From Rhodococcus sovatensis (GTDB lineage Bacteria > Actinomycetota > Actinomycetes > Mycobacteriales > Mycobacteriaceae), in the NCBI RefSeq assembly GCF_037327425.1, contig NZ_CP147846.1, positions 124,001 through 188,000 on the forward strand: a DNA stretch of 64,000 bases, given 5' to 3'. The first letter of the stretch is position 1, and every line of letters begins with the position of its first letter. The notes beneath the pieces are model-generated. The model made no database searches, was not told where the DNA came from, and saw only the letters and a program-made list of their open reading frames with translations. Below are positions 43,493 through 52,063 of the stretch, in pieces. The position numbers and the translations under genes are program-made.

Positions 43493-44080
43493 TCAAGACT
43501 CTGCTGGCTTCGCACGAACATGCATTCGTTCACCCTGCGGACCGAACAGGCTCAGTATCTCGACAGGCCGTTCGTCGACGGAGCCGAACCAATGCGGCAC
43601 GCGGGTATCGAATTCGGCGGCCTCCCCAGGCTTCATGACGATGTCATGCTCACCGAGCACGAGACGCAGCCTGCCGTTGAGGACGTACAGCCATTCGTAG
43701 CCCTCGTGGACGCGCGGGTCTGGTTCACTACGTCCTCCGTCGACGACGATCTTGTACGCCTGCATACCGCCGGGTCGACGCGTGAGCGGGTGGATGGTGA
43801 CCTGATCGCGTCGAACCGGATTCGACTTCACGCGGGGGTCTTCGACCGGCGGAGCGCTGATCAGTTCGTCGAGGGGTATCTGATGTGCACGCGCGATGGG
43901 GAGTAGCAACTCCAGGCTCGGCTTCCGGTCCCCGGACTCCAGTCGCGAAAGGGTGCTGAGCGAGATGCCGGTCGTCTCGGCCAGCGATGCCAGCGTCGTT
44001 CCGCGTTCGGTCCGTAGGCTACGGAGTCTGGGACCGACTCCAGCAATGACGTCATCGATGTTCGGATCGGCGGTACTCAT
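43493..44080 (-). CDS. XRE-family regulator with C-terminal cupin domain
   Basis: The 195-residue protein has an N-terminal HTH (LRTERGTTLASLAETTGIS, LSRLESGDRKPSL) and a cupin_2 barrel (HEGYEWLYVLNGRLRLVLG, PHWFGSVDERPVEI). Such regulators often control small-molecule catabolic or stress genes and sense a ligand through the cupin. AGTTT-CGGC-AAACT (44092-44105) just upstream is a candidate self-operator and lies between it and the divergent membrane-protein gene. Confidence 0.85.
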   Translation of the reverse strand: MSTADPNIDDVIAGVGPRLRSLRTERGTTLASLAETTGISLSTLSRLESGDRKPSLELLLPIARAHQIPLDELISAPPVEDPRVKSNPVRRDQVTIHPLTRRPGGMQAYKIVVDGGRSEPDPRVHEGYEWLYVLNGRLRLVLGEHDIVMKPGEAAEFDTRVPHWFGSVDERPVEILSLFGPQGERMHVRAKPAES

Positions 44081-44091
44081 CCATACATTGC

Positions 44092-44105
44092 AGTTTCGGC
44101 AAACT
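44092..44105. promoter_or_regulatory. Small inverted repeat in the XRE-cupin/membrane protein divergent gap
   Basis: AGTTT and AAACT are exact inverted repeats around CGGC, 12 bp from the XRE-cupin start. Confidence 0.35.
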
Positions 44106-44184
44106 AATTTGTCAAGTTACTCGATCGCTGATCAAGTTCGGACAAACTCGAGTGCGCACCGTGGTTGACGCCCATACTTGAGCG

Positions 44185-45288
44185 GTGACCAGGGAAATTA
44201 CCGCGACGCACGTCCCGGTTCGCCGCTCGCGTGTGCTTCGTGATGCATATGGCAGTACCAGTGCCGAAGCCTTCATGATCATCGCCGTCGCAACGATTCT
44301 CGTCACTCGCTTGTATCTCGAACTTACCAACTATCCGCAGGTGGGTGGCAAGACGCTGCACATCGCGCATGCACTCTACGGCGGGGCGCTGATGATGCTG
44401 GCGCTACTGCTCGGATGGATGTTCCTCGGGTTCGGGGTGCGAGCGCTCGCCGTCGTGCTCGGTGGCATCGGTTTCGGTCTGTTCCTCGACGAGGTCGGCA
44501 AGTTCGTCACCAAGGACAACGACTACTTCTACGGGCCGTCGTCGGAGATCATGTACATCCTGGTGGTCGTCGTCCTCGTCGGTAATCGCATCGTCCGCGA
44601 CGCCAGACGGCCCTCGCAGGAGGAGACTCTGGCCAACGCAGCGCATATCGCGGCGCAGGGCGTCACGCACGGGCTTCCCGAGCATCGACGAGCCTGGGCG
44701 CTACGGATGGTCGATCGTGCCGAGGCCGAGGGCGCCGAACCGCAAACCGTCGCAGGTCTACGGTTACTACTCGAGAACTGCAGATCCGGCAGTTCTCGCC
44801 TGTACGACGCACAGAAGTTCGCTCCACGTTTGATTCCGCGTTTCTTCAAGAGTCCTCGATGGGTGCCGCTCGTCTCCTGGGCCATGACGCTCGCGGCATT
44901 CGTCGGCGTCGTGTTCGGCATTGTGGAATTGGTGTTGGGCGACCTCCATGTGGATACGACCGACACCACGATCGATATCGACGGAATGGGAATCGCGAGC
45001 GGAATTCTGTTCGTATCGTCCTGTCTCACTCTGTCATTGGCGCTTCCTTCGGTCATCCGACTTCGAAGCGGCAAGTTGTGGCCGCTTCGAACGCTGCGAA
45101 TCGCGGCGCTGATCTTCACCTTGCTGAACGCACTGGTGGATTTCGCTCAGGAGGGATTCCTCGCCTTGATAAGCGTGGCAATCGGATTGTTCACGCTGGC
45201 AGTGCTGTCACATCGAATCGATGTTCGTACCGTCGAGATCGCCGAGAACAATGCAGCGCACGGCGATGTGCTGTCCATGCCTAAATAG
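44185..45288 (+). CDS. Polytopic membrane protein of unknown function
   Basis: The 367-residue protein has about eight hydrophobic helices in two groups (50-140 and 230-350) separated by a cytoplasmic helical region with LPEHRRAWALRMVDRAEAEG. GFGLFLDEVGKFVTKDNDYFYGP is the most distinctive segment. No family is recognised. GTG 44185 starts MTREITATHVPV. It is divergent from the XRE-cupin gene, a possible regulator, and overlaps the end of the pseudouridine synthase gene by eight bases. Confidence 0.7.
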   Translation: MTREITATHVPVRRSRVLRDAYGSTSAEAFMIIAVATILVTRLYLELTNYPQVGGKTLHIAHALYGGALMMLALLLGWMFLGFGVRALAVVLGGIGFGLFLDEVGKFVTKDNDYFYGPSSEIMYILVVVVLVGNRIVRDARRPSQEETLANAAHIAAQGVTHGLPEHRRAWALRMVDRAEAEGAEPQTVAGLRLLLENCRSGSSRLYDAQKFAPRLIPRFFKSPRWVPLVSWAMTLAAFVGVVFGIVELVLGDLHVDTTDTTIDIDGMGIASGILFVSSCLTLSLALPSVIRLRSGKLWPLRTLRIAALIFTLLNALVDFAQEGFLALISVAIGLFTLAVLSHRIDVRTVEIAENNAAHGDVLSMPK

Positions 45289-46180
45289 GGAGACGAAGCC
45301 GTCTGTCACTCTCGAAGCGACGTCGTTCTCCGCTGAACGGATCACGAAACTCGATCGATCGCGCCAGGAGCTGCAGCGGCGTCGAGTAGTCGTCTCCAGC
45401 CACGTCGTAGAACTCCGGGTAGAAGTTGTCTCCCAGAATGGGAATGCCGAGCGAATTCATGTGCACCCGGAGCTGGTGTGTGCGTCCGGTTCTCGGGTGC
45501 AACGTGTACATCCCGTGTCGCCCATCGTGCTCGGACAGCTCCAGAAAGGTCTCCGCATTGGGTTCACCCGGCACTTCTTCGGCGCGAAGTACGCCACGCT
45601 CCTTGATCATTCGGCTGCGCAGCGTGACAGGCAGCGACAGATTCGGTTCGTAACGCGCGACTGCGTCGTACACCTTGGTGACAGCCCGCTCGGCGAAAAG
45701 TTCCTGGTAGGCGCGTCGAACCTCGCGGCGCACCGTGAACATCAGGACACCTGCAGTGAGCCGATCGAGGCGATGTACCGGACTGAGCTCGGGCAGATCC
45801 AACTCCCGGCGGAGTACCACCAGAGCCGACCGTGCGATGTATGCCCCTCGCGGCATCGTGGCGAGAAAGTGCGGTTTGTCGACGACCAACAGGTTCTCGT
45901 CTCGATGAAGGACCGGGGTCGCGAACGGCACAACCGGCTCGACGGGGGGATCACGATAGAGATAGATGTCGGCGCGCGGAACGATCGGCGACGCCACTGC
46001 CAGCGGAGTTCCCGACGAATCGAAAATTTCCCCCAGGTCCATCTTCTCTCGCAGCCGAGCGGAATCCTGCGGAAATCTGTCGACGAGGTAATCCAGGATC
46101 GTCCCGAACTGCGACGCGTCGGGCATGCGTATGCGGGTGGGTCCGAGACCGTCGCGGAGAGGAAGGGGAGCACGGACCAT
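45281..46180 (-). CDS. RluA-family pseudouridine synthase
   Basis: The 299-residue enzyme has the catalytic motif HRLDR at residues 136-140 (Asp139 the nucleophile), followed by LTAG, then PRTGRTHQLRVHM. It isomerises uridine in rRNA or tRNA. The first 80 residues hold an S4-like segment. The exact RNA target is not predictable. Start ATG 46180. Confidence 0.88.
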   Translation of the reverse strand: MVRAPLPLRDGLGPTRIRMPDASQFGTILDYLVDRFPQDSARLREKMDLGEIFDSSGTPLAVASPIVPRADIYLYRDPPVEPVVPFATPVLHRDENLLVVDKPHFLATMPRGAYIARSALVVLRRELDLPELSPVHRLDRLTAGVLMFTVRREVRRAYQELFAERAVTKVYDAVARYEPNLSLPVTLRSRMIKERGVLRAEEVPGEPNAETFLELSEHDGRHGMYTLHPRTGRTHQLRVHMNSLGIPILGDNFYPEFYDVAGDDYSTPLQLLARSIEFRDPFSGERRRFESDRRLRLPI

Positions 46181-46250
46181 GGCCTCACTCTAATGATGCC
46201 TCAGTAGGTGTTCAGGCCCGCTTCAGTCCGGAAGCGCTAGGCTTTCCAGC

Positions 46251-47144
46251 ATGACACCGGATCGCCGTTGGACCGCGAAAGACCTCGGCGATCTGACGGG
46301 TCGAAAATTCATCGTCACCGGTGCCAACAGTGGACTCGGTGAGGTGACTGCCCGGGCGCTCGGGGGCGCCGGGGCTGATGTCCTTCTGGCCTGTCGGGAC
46401 ACGGCCAAGGGCGATGCGGTGGCTCGTAGCATCGGTCCCAGAGCACATGTGCGACGACTGGATCTGGCGGATCTGGAATCGGTTCGATCGTTCGCGAGCA
46501 CCGTGGACTCGGTCGACGTGTTGATCAACAATGCCGGCGTCATGGCCGTGCCGTTTCGACGCACGGCCGACGGATTCGAGATGCAATTCGGTACCAACCA
46601 TCTCGGGCACTTCGCGCTGACGGGTCTGCTGGCGAGCAAGGTCACCGATCGTGTCGTGACACTGTCCAGTGGATTGCATCAGATCGGGCGTATTCACCTC
46701 GACGATCCGAACTACGAGCGCCGGTCCTATCGCCGTTGGCCGGCGTACGGACAGTCCAAACTGGCCAATCTGATGTTCGCTCTCGAGTTCGATCGACGAC
46801 TGGCTGCGGTGGGTTCGGAGTTGAAATCGGTTGCAGCGCATCCTGGCTACGCTCGAACGAATCTGCAGGGGCGGACCGAGTCGTTTCAGGACACTGTGAT
46901 GGCCATTGGCGGAAAGATGCTTGCACAGAGCGCTGAGATGGGTGCGCTGCCCGAGTTGTACGCAGCCACTTCACCCGAGGTGACCAGCGGGTTGTATATC
47001 GGCCCGGACGGGCGATCCGAACTGAGCGACTATCCCACCATCGTCGGCCCGAGTTCGCGTGCGAGGGACCGCGCGGTCGCGTCCGCGCTGTGGAGCAAGT
47101 CCGAGGAACTTACCGGTGTGCGCTTCGCGCCCGTCGGTGGGTAG
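46251..47144 (+). CDS. Short-chain dehydrogenase/reductase
   Basis: The 297-residue protein has the classical SDR cofactor motif TGANSGLG (23-30), NNAG, Ser140 and the YxxxK pair Tyr166/Lys170 (YGQSK). It resembles retinol dehydrogenase/WW-domain oxidoreductase-like SDRs of actinobacteria. Substrate unknown. Its stop lies inside the left arm of a perfect 18-bp terminator hairpin. Confidence 0.9.
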   Translation: MTPDRRWTAKDLGDLTGRKFIVTGANSGLGEVTARALGGAGADVLLACRDTAKGDAVARSIGPRAHVRRLDLADLESVRSFASTVDSVDVLINNAGVMAVPFRRTADGFEMQFGTNHLGHFALTGLLASKVTDRVVTLSSGLHQIGRIHLDDPNYERRSYRRWPAYGQSKLANLMFALEFDRRLAAVGSELKSVAAHPGYARTNLQGRTESFQDTVMAIGGKMLAQSAEMGALPELYAATSPEVTSGLYIGPDGRSELSDYPTIVGPSSRARDRAVASALWSKSEELTGVRFAPVGG

Positions 47145-47175
47145 TGACGTCGGGACATCACTACCCACCGACGGG
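47130..47175. terminator. Bidirectional terminator overlapping the SDR stop
   Basis: An exact 18-bp inverted repeat CCCGTCGGTGGGTAGTGA (47130-47147) and TCACTACCCACCGACGGG (47158-47175), loop of ten. The left arm contains the SDR stop codon TAG; the convergent oxidoreductase ends at 47203. Confidence 0.8.
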
Positions 47176-47202
47176 ACTACCCACTGACGGGTCGTTCACG
47201 GG

Positions 47203-48198
47203 TCAGATCGAGACGACCATTTTTCCGGTGTTCTCGCCGCGGAGCAAACCGATGAATGCGCTTGGAGCGTTCTCGAGACCGTCGACGACGGTCTCGTCCC
47301 ACTCGATGACGCCGTCGGCCAACCACTGGGCCATCTTCTCGGAGAACTCGCCGGCAAGGTGGCTGTACGACCCGACGATGAAGCCTTTCAGCGTCAACTC
47401 CTTGCCGATGGCCAAGGCCAGATTGCGTGGAGCAGGTGTCGGCTCGGTGGCGTTGTACTGAGAGATCGCGCCGCACAGCGCGAACCGTGCGTACTTGTTC
47501 GCGGACGCGATCGCAGCTTCGAGGTGGTCACCGCCCACATTGTCGAAGTAGACGTCGATTCCGTCGGGGGCGGCCTGTGCCAGTTGCTCTTTCACGGATC
47601 CATCGTGGTAGTCGAACGCCGCGTCGAAGCCGAGCTCGAGCAAACGTGCTACTTTCGCGGGCGAGCCAGCGCTGCCGATGACGCGTGCGGCGCCGAGAGC
47701 CTTGGCGATCTGGCCGACAAGCGATCCGACCGCTCCAGCCGCGCCGGACACGAAGACGGTGTCGCCTGCCTTGAACTGCGCGACATCTGTCAGACCGGAA
47801 TAGGCAGTGAGGCCGGTCATTCCGAGTGCGCCGAGGTACGCCGACGCTTTCGCACGAGACAGATCCACCGTTCGCGCACCTTTTCCGTCGACGACGGCGA
47901 TGTCGCGCCAACCCTTCCCGTGGCTGACTGCGTCGCCGACCGAGAACGCATCGTTGCGAGTCTCGATGACCTCTCCGACGGCTCCACCGTCGAGCGGTGC
48001 GTCGAGTGCGAATGGGGGAACATAGGATTTGACGTCGTTCATGCGGCCGCGCATGTAGGGATCGACGGACATGACGATGTTCCGCACCAGAATCTGGCCG
48101 TCATTCAGGGATGGCAGTTCAGTGGCGACGGTGCGGAAGTTGTCCGATACCGGTTCGCCATTGGGGCGCGATGCGAGATGAATTTCCTTGGCTTGCAC
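47203..48198 (-). CDS. NADP-dependent oxidoreductase (MDR, CurA/LTB4DH type)
   Basis: The 331-residue zinc-free MDR protein has IVMSVDPYMRGRM typical of the family, the nucleotide loop SGAAGAVGS, DVYFDNVGG and LKGFIVGSY. Family members reduce alpha,beta-unsaturated ketones or alkenals, a detoxification role. It lies just downstream of ohr on the same strand (16 bp), so oxidative-stress control through OhrR is plausible. Confidence 0.9.
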   Translation of the reverse strand: MQAKEIHLASRPNGEPVSDNFRTVATELPSLNDGQILVRNIVMSVDPYMRGRMNDVKSYVPPFALDAPLDGGAVGEVIETRNDAFSVGDAVSHGKGWRDIAVVDGKGARTVDLSRAKASAYLGALGMTGLTAYSGLTDVAQFKAGDTVFVSGAAGAVGSLVGQIAKALGAARVIGSAGSPAKVARLLELGFDAAFDYHDGSVKEQLAQAAPDGIDVYFDNVGGDHLEAAIASANKYARFALCGAISQYNATEPTPAPRNLALAIGKELTLKGFIVGSYSHLAGEFSEKMAQWLADGVIEWDETVVDGLENAPSAFIGLLRGENTGKMVVSI

Positions 48199-48213
48199 AG
48201 TTGGAACCTCTTT

Positions 48214-48636
48214 CTAGTCGTCGGTGACGGTGACGGTGACGTCGATGTTGCCGCGGGTGGCGTTGGAATACGGGCACACCTGGTGTGCCTGGTCGGCAAG
48301 TGCCTGGGCCTCGTCGTGAGCGAGATTGGGCAGCGTGACTTCGAGGGTGACCTCGAGCTGGAAACCGCCGGCATCGTTGGGGCCGATGCCGACACGTGCG
48401 CCGACTGCAGAATCGGTGATGTCGGCCTTCGCCTGGCGAGCGACGAGCTGCAGTGCCGAATGGAAGCATGCTGCATAGCCGGCGGCGAAGAGCTGCTCGG
48501 GATTGGTACCTTGGCCGCTGCCGCCCATTGCCTCGGGGATCGCGAGGTCGAGATCGAGTCGTCCGTCGGAGGTGCGTGCGTGGCCGTTGCGGCCTTCGCC
48601 GGTAGCCAGTGCTTCGGCGGTGTAGATGGTTTTCAT
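48214..48636 (-). CDS. ohr: Organic hydroperoxide resistance protein Ohr
   Basis: The 140-residue OsmC-family peroxidase has both reactive cysteines: Cys57 in AACFHSAL and Cys121 in QVCPYSNATRGN, and Arg in TSDGRLDLD. It reduces organic and fatty-acid hydroperoxides. ATG 48636 overlaps the ohrR stop (ATGA), giving an ohrR-ohr operon. Confidence 0.95.
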   Translation of the reverse strand: MKTIYTAEALATGEGRNGHARTSDGRLDLDLAIPEAMGGSGQGTNPEQLFAAGYAACFHSALQLVARQAKADITDSAVGARVGIGPNDAGGFQLEVTLEVTLPNLAHDEAQALADQAHQVCPYSNATRGNIDVTVTVTDD

Positions 48637-49103
48637 GTGAGTGACTGCCCTTCTGTGTCGTGTAGCGCGCCGGTCAGCTTGACCAGCGAGTCTCGGAGAT
48701 GTTCCAGGTCTTCGACCGTCATGCCGGTCTTGTGAGCGAGCTGTCTGGGGATGTCGAGTGCCTCGGACCGTAGTGCGCTTCCGGACTCCGTCAGGTGAAT
48801 TTCGACCCGGCGTTCGTCCGATGTGAGACGGCGACGCTCGATGAAACCGAGTCCTTCGAGTCGCTTGAGCAGCGGTGACAGTGTGCCGGTGTCGAGTTCG
48901 AGTTCGGCACAGATCTCGCGGACACCGCGCCCGTCCTTTTCCCACAGCACCAGGAGCACGAGGTACTGGGGGTAGGTGACGCCGAGACGCTCGAGCATCG
49001 GGCGATACACCGCGGTGGTTGCCCGCGATGCGGAGTACAGCGCGAAGCACACCTGGCGATCGAGTGCGAGTTCGTTGGTCACCTCAGGAACAGTAGTGCA
49101 CAT
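48633..49103 (-). CDS. ohrR: MarR-family organic peroxide sensor OhrR
   Basis: The 156-residue protein has the winged-helix MarR fold (YPQYLVLLVLWEKDGRGV, LDTGTLSPLLKRLEGLGFIE) and the N-terminal sensing Cys19 in DRQVCFALYSASRA, as in OhrR. It represses ohr until Cys is oxidised. GTTGTGCGCAAC (49108-49119), a partial palindrome directly upstream, is the probable operator. Confidence 0.9.
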   Translation of the reverse strand: MCTTVPEVTNELALDRQVCFALYSASRATTAVYRPMLERLGVTYPQYLVLLVLWEKDGRGVREICAELELDTGTLSPLLKRLEGLGFIERRRLTSDERRVEIHLTESGSALRSEALDIPRQLAHKTGMTVEDLEHLRDSLVKLTGALHDTEGQSLT

Positions 49104-49107
49104 TTAA

Positions 49108-49119
49108 GTTGTGCGCAAC
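49108..49119. promoter_or_regulatory. Candidate OhrR operator
   Basis: GTTG-TGCG-CAAC lies five bases before the ohrR start codon, where an autorepressor site is expected. Confidence 0.4.
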
Positions 49120-49163
49120 CTATTTGGGAAAGCCGGTGCGTGCGACTGCGCACGCACCGGGGG

Positions 49164-50195
49164 TCAGCTCGTCAACGACTCGGACAGTCCGTCGAGCACG
49201 ATGGTCGCGGCGGTCGGGCCCGCGTTGAGGTACCAGGGATCGTCGTCGACCGTCACGATGTGCCCCTCGGTCGAGCTGCTCATTCCGGTCCACAGTGGAT
49301 TGGTCGTGTATGTCTCGGCGCGCGAGCCTGTCTCGGACGTCTGACTGCCGACGAAAACCCAGTCGGCGTTTGCCAATTGGATCTCTTCTTCGCTGAAGTC
49401 CTGCGAGGTTTTGTCGAACTGCTGGCTTTCGGGTCGAGCGAGACCTGCATCCCAGGCGATGTATCCGGCGAACGACGGGACTCCGAACACGCGGGCTCGG
49501 TCGGCGGTGAATCGGACGAACGAAACAGTCGGCTTGGCGGTACTGACCTCCTGGCCCAGATCCTTTGCTCGCGTGACGAAGTCGTCGATGAACGACTGCG
49601 CTTGTTCGGTGCGGCCGAGGGCATCTGCCAGGAGTAGGAAGTCCTGCTTCCAGTTCACGCCCGTCCCCTCGGTGAGTACGGTCGGTGCAATAGCGGACAG
49701 CGTGTCGTAGCTGTCCTCGGATGCTGCCTTGTTGGCAAGAATGAGGTCTGGTTCCAGTTGTGCGATCGCTTCGAGATTCGGGGCCTGGCGACTACCTACG
49801 TCGACCAAGCCGGCGAGTTCGTCGCTGTACTGCGGAAATTCTCGAGTGATGTAGTCAGGGACGAGTGCTGCCCCATCGCCGTAAGCAACGCCGGTCGGCA
49901 CGACTCCCAGTGTCAGTACCGCGTCGAGTTGCCCGGTGGCGATGACGACTACACGCTTCGGTTCGGCGGGGATTTCGGTGCTGCCTCCGAAGTGGCCGAC
50001 GGTACGGGGGAATACGCCGTCGTCGACGCCGGGCGAGCCCATGCCGTCGGGAATCCCGGTGGGCCCGGGGGATTGGGCTACCGCTTCGACGGTGGTCGTC
50101 GTGACAGATTCGTCGGCGGGTGCATCTCCGGAACTGCACGAGGTCACGAGTGCGGCTGTGGCGATGAGGGAAAAGACGATCGATGTTCGTTTCAC
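49164..50195 (-). CDS. Iron-siderophore ABC transporter substrate-binding lipoprotein
   Basis: The 343-residue protein starts at GTG 50195 (AAGAGG upstream) with a lipoprotein signal ending LVTSC and has the FecB/BtuF-type periplasmic-binding fold (RVVVIATGQLDAVLTLGVVP, QLEPDLILANKAASED). It would bind ferric siderophores or related chelates. No permease or ATPase gene is adjacent. A MarR gene is divergent and probably controls it through the palindrome at 50262. Confidence 0.88.
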   Translation of the reverse strand: MKRTSIVFSLIATAALVTSCSSGDAPADESVTTTTVEAVAQSPGPTGIPDGMGSPGVDDGVFPRTVGHFGGSTEIPAEPKRVVVIATGQLDAVLTLGVVPTGVAYGDGAALVPDYITREFPQYSDELAGLVDVGSRQAPNLEAIAQLEPDLILANKAASEDSYDTLSAIAPTVLTEGTGVNWKQDFLLLADALGRTEQAQSFIDDFVTRAKDLGQEVSTAKPTVSFVRFTADRARVFGVPSFAGYIAWDAGLARPESQQFDKTSQDFSEEEIQLANADWVFVGSQTSETGSRAETYTTNPLWTGMSSSTEGHIVTVDDDPWYLNAGPTAATIVLDGLSESLTS

Positions 50196-50261
50196 GGGGC
50201 CTCTTGAATCGGAATCGTGCTGAAGGTAAGGGAACGCTATCCTGCGCGGGATGGATAAACA

Positions 50262-50278
50262 ATATCTGTGACAGATAT
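50262..50278. promoter_or_regulatory. MarR operator between the siderophore lipoprotein and marR
   Basis: ATATCTGT-G-ACAGATAT is a perfect 17-bp palindrome 11 bp before the marR ATG and 66 bp before the divergent lipoprotein start. Confidence 0.65.
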
Positions 50279-50289
50279 AGTTCTGTGTC

Positions 50290-50736
50290 ATGAGCCACCC
50301 GGACGAAGGCATTGCACGTGGTCTGCTCGATGCAGCGTTCGATCTTCGTCGCGTCCTCCGTGCGCATCTCGACGAATCCGGTACCGACGAGACGCTGCCT
50401 CTCGCTCAGGCAGAGGTCGTTCGCACCGTCGCAGTGTTTCCCGACAGCCGGATCGGCGATATCGCTTCGCGTCTGAAGCTTCGCCCGAACACGGTCAGCA
50501 CGCTCGTGCGGACCTTGGTCGACAAGGGTTTGCTCGATCGGCTTCCCGATCCGGCGGACGGGCGTGCCGTCGTGCTGCGGGTGAACGACGAACGTGCTGC
50601 CCGACGGGCGCGTCGAACGGACCGTCGGGCGGAAGTGCTTGCCGCCGAGATCGGGAAGCTGTCGGCTGCCGAGCGTCGGGCAGTGGAAAAGGCGCTGCCG
50701 ACGCTGGTGAAGTTGAACGATGCCCTCCGGGCATAG
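50290..50736 (+). CDS. MarR-family transcriptional regulator
   Basis: The 148-residue protein has the MarR winged helix (SRIGDIASRLKLRPNTVSTL, VDKGLLDRLPDPADGRAVVL). The perfect palindrome just upstream suggests autoregulation and control of the divergent siderophore-binding lipoprotein. Inducer unknown. The stop overlaps the palindromic repeat copy C. Confidence 0.88.
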   Translation: MSHPDEGIARGLLDAAFDLRRVLRAHLDESGTDETLPLAQAEVVRTVAVFPDSRIGDIASRLKLRPNTVSTLVRTLVDKGLLDRLPDPADGRAVVLRVNDERAARRARRTDRRAEVLAAEIGKLSAAERRAVEKALPTLVKLNDALRA

Positions 50737-50784
50737 TGGCACGGTTAAGTGCACTCCCGGACACTCGAGCGTGCCACTGGGGCC
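50735..50784. repeat. Palindromic repeat element, copy C
   Basis: AGTGGCACG (50735 onward) and CGTGCCACT are inverted, with inner AAGTGCAC, as in copies A and B. The centre differs. It sits between marR and the aroG leader and starts within the marR stop codon. Confidence 0.65.
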
Positions 50785-50810
50785 GGAGGCCCTCGGTCGG
50801 GAAGGCGTGC

Positions 50811-50816
50811 TACCGT
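50811..50816 (+). promoter_or_regulatory. -10 box for a leaderless aroG leader transcript
   Basis: TACCGT ends seven bases before the ATG of the leader peptide at 50824, which places the transcription start at or next to the start codon. Confidence 0.5.
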
Positions 50817-50823
50817 CGTGCCC

Positions 50824-50892
50824 ATGCAGCGCGCATATTTTTGGTTTAGCAGGCCGGCCCCGGGTGGGTCAGCCAGCGACGCCATGCGCTGA
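50824..50892 (+). CDS. Aromatic amino-acid leader peptide (attenuator)
   Basis: A 22-codon frame begins MQRAYFWF, with consecutive Tyr, Phe, Trp and Phe codons, and ends at 50892. It lies 88 bp before the DAHP synthase gene. Stalling at these codons when aromatic aminoacyl-tRNA is scarce would change downstream RNA folding. No ribosome site is present; the -10 box at 50811 suggests a leaderless message. Confidence 0.85.
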   Translation: MQRAYFWFSRPAPGGSASDAMR

Positions 50893-50905
50893 AGCCCCCA
50901 CCCCA

Positions 50906-50960
50906 CGAGCCGGATACAGACCGGCTCGACGTGCGCGTGGAGCTCTGCGAGAGCCGGTCT
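50906..50960 (+). promoter_or_regulatory. Mutually exclusive hairpins of the aroG attenuator
   Basis: CGAGCCGG/CCGGCTCG (50906-50913/50921-50928) and AGACCGGCTC/GAGCCGGTCT (50918-50927/50951-50960) share the same central strand, so only one can form. GGGTGGG (50862-50868) can also pair with CCCACCC (50897-50903) across the end of the leader peptide. Confidence 0.7.
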
Positions 50961-50980
50961 GAGAAAGTAGACAACTTCTC

Positions 50981-52063
50981 ATGACTATCGACATCACCCC
51001 CATGGACACAGATCTCGACGATCAGCGCACCATCAGCATCAGTCCGCTCGTGGCGCCGTCGTTGCTGCGCCGTGAACATGCGGCCGACGACGCGGTATCC
51101 GCGACAGTTCGCCGCGGCCGCGACGGTGTCGTCGACATCCTCGACGGCCGCGACGACCGCCTGATCGTCATCGTCGGACCATGCTCGGTGCACGACACCG
51201 CTGCGGCCATGGACTACGCGCGCAGGCTCGCGGAGAAGGCCGCCGAGCTGGGCGATCGCCTCCACATCGTCATGCGTGTCTACTTCGAGAAGCCGCGTAC
51301 GACGCTGGGTTGGAAGGGCCTGATCAACGACCCTCACCTCGACGGCTCGTTCGATATCAACGAGGGGCTGCGCGTGGGGCGCCAGCTACTCGTCGACATC
51401 TCCGCGCTCGGTCTGCCGGTGGGGTGCGAGTTCCTCGACCCGATCACACCGCAATACATCGCCGACCTGGTCAGCTACGGCGCCATCGGTGCTCGCACCG
51501 CAGCCAGCCAAGTACACCGGCAGCTTTGCAGCGCACTGTCGATGCCGGTCGGAATCAAGAACTCGACCGAGGGTGACGTCCAGGTCGCGGTCGACGGAAC
51601 CCGCGCGGCGGCGTCGAGCCACGTGTTCCCGGGTACCGATCTCGACGGCCAGGCGGCCTTGATTCGGACCACGGGCAACCCCGACTGCCACGTCATCCTG
51701 CGTGGCGGAACCGACGGGCCGAACTACGACGCCGACTCGGTCGCCGACACCGTCGCCCGGCTGCGGAAGTCGTCGCTGCCCGAACGTGTCGTCATCGACG
51801 CCAGCCATGGCAACAGTCGCAAGGACCACAACAAGCAGGTCGACGTGGTCACCGACTTGTCCGCGCGTATCGCAGCGGGCGAGCACGGAATCGTCGGCGT
51901 CATGCTCGAGAGTTTCATCGAAGCAGGTCGCCAGGACTTGACCCTCGGGCACAAGGACGAGCTCACCTACGGGCAGTCCATCACCGACGCGTGCCTCGAC
52001 TGGTCCACCACTGCAACGCAACTCGACGCTCTCGCCGCAGCAGTGGAGGGGCGCAGGGCCTAA
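50981..52063 (+). CDS. aroG: 3-deoxy-7-phosphoheptulonate synthase (class I DAHP synthase)
   Basis: The 360-residue enzyme is of the AroFGH type: IVGPCSVHD, RVYFEKPRTTLGWKGL, GARTAASQVHR, GIKNSTEGD and DASHGNSRKDH, with metal and PEP ligands in place. It condenses PEP and erythrose 4-phosphate, the first step of aromatic amino-acid synthesis. Attenuation by the leader peptide at 50824 is likely. The stop overlaps by four bases the convergent alkB stop. Confidence 0.96.
   Translation: MTIDITPMDTDLDDQRTISISPLVAPSLLRREHAADDAVSATVRRGRDGVVDILDGRDDRLIVIVGPCSVHDTAAAMDYARRLAEKAAELGDRLHIVMRVYFEKPRTTLGWKGLINDPHLDGSFDINEGLRVGRQLLVDISALGLPVGCEFLDPITPQYIADLVSYGAIGARTAASQVHRQLCSALSMPVGIKNSTEGDVQVAVDGTRAAASSHVFPGTDLDGQAALIRTTGNPDCHVILRGGTDGPNYDADSVADTVARLRKSSLPERVVIDASHGNSRKDHNKQVDVVTDLSARIAAGEHGIVGVMLESFIEAGRQDLTLGHKDELTYGQSITDACLDWSTTATQLDALAAAVEGRRA

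Noticed and set aside
50216..50246. An IdeR box upstream of the first siderophore lipoprotein (AAGGTAAGGG...CTATCCT)
   Set aside because: The half-sites are too far apart (about five extra bases) for a canonical 19-bp box.
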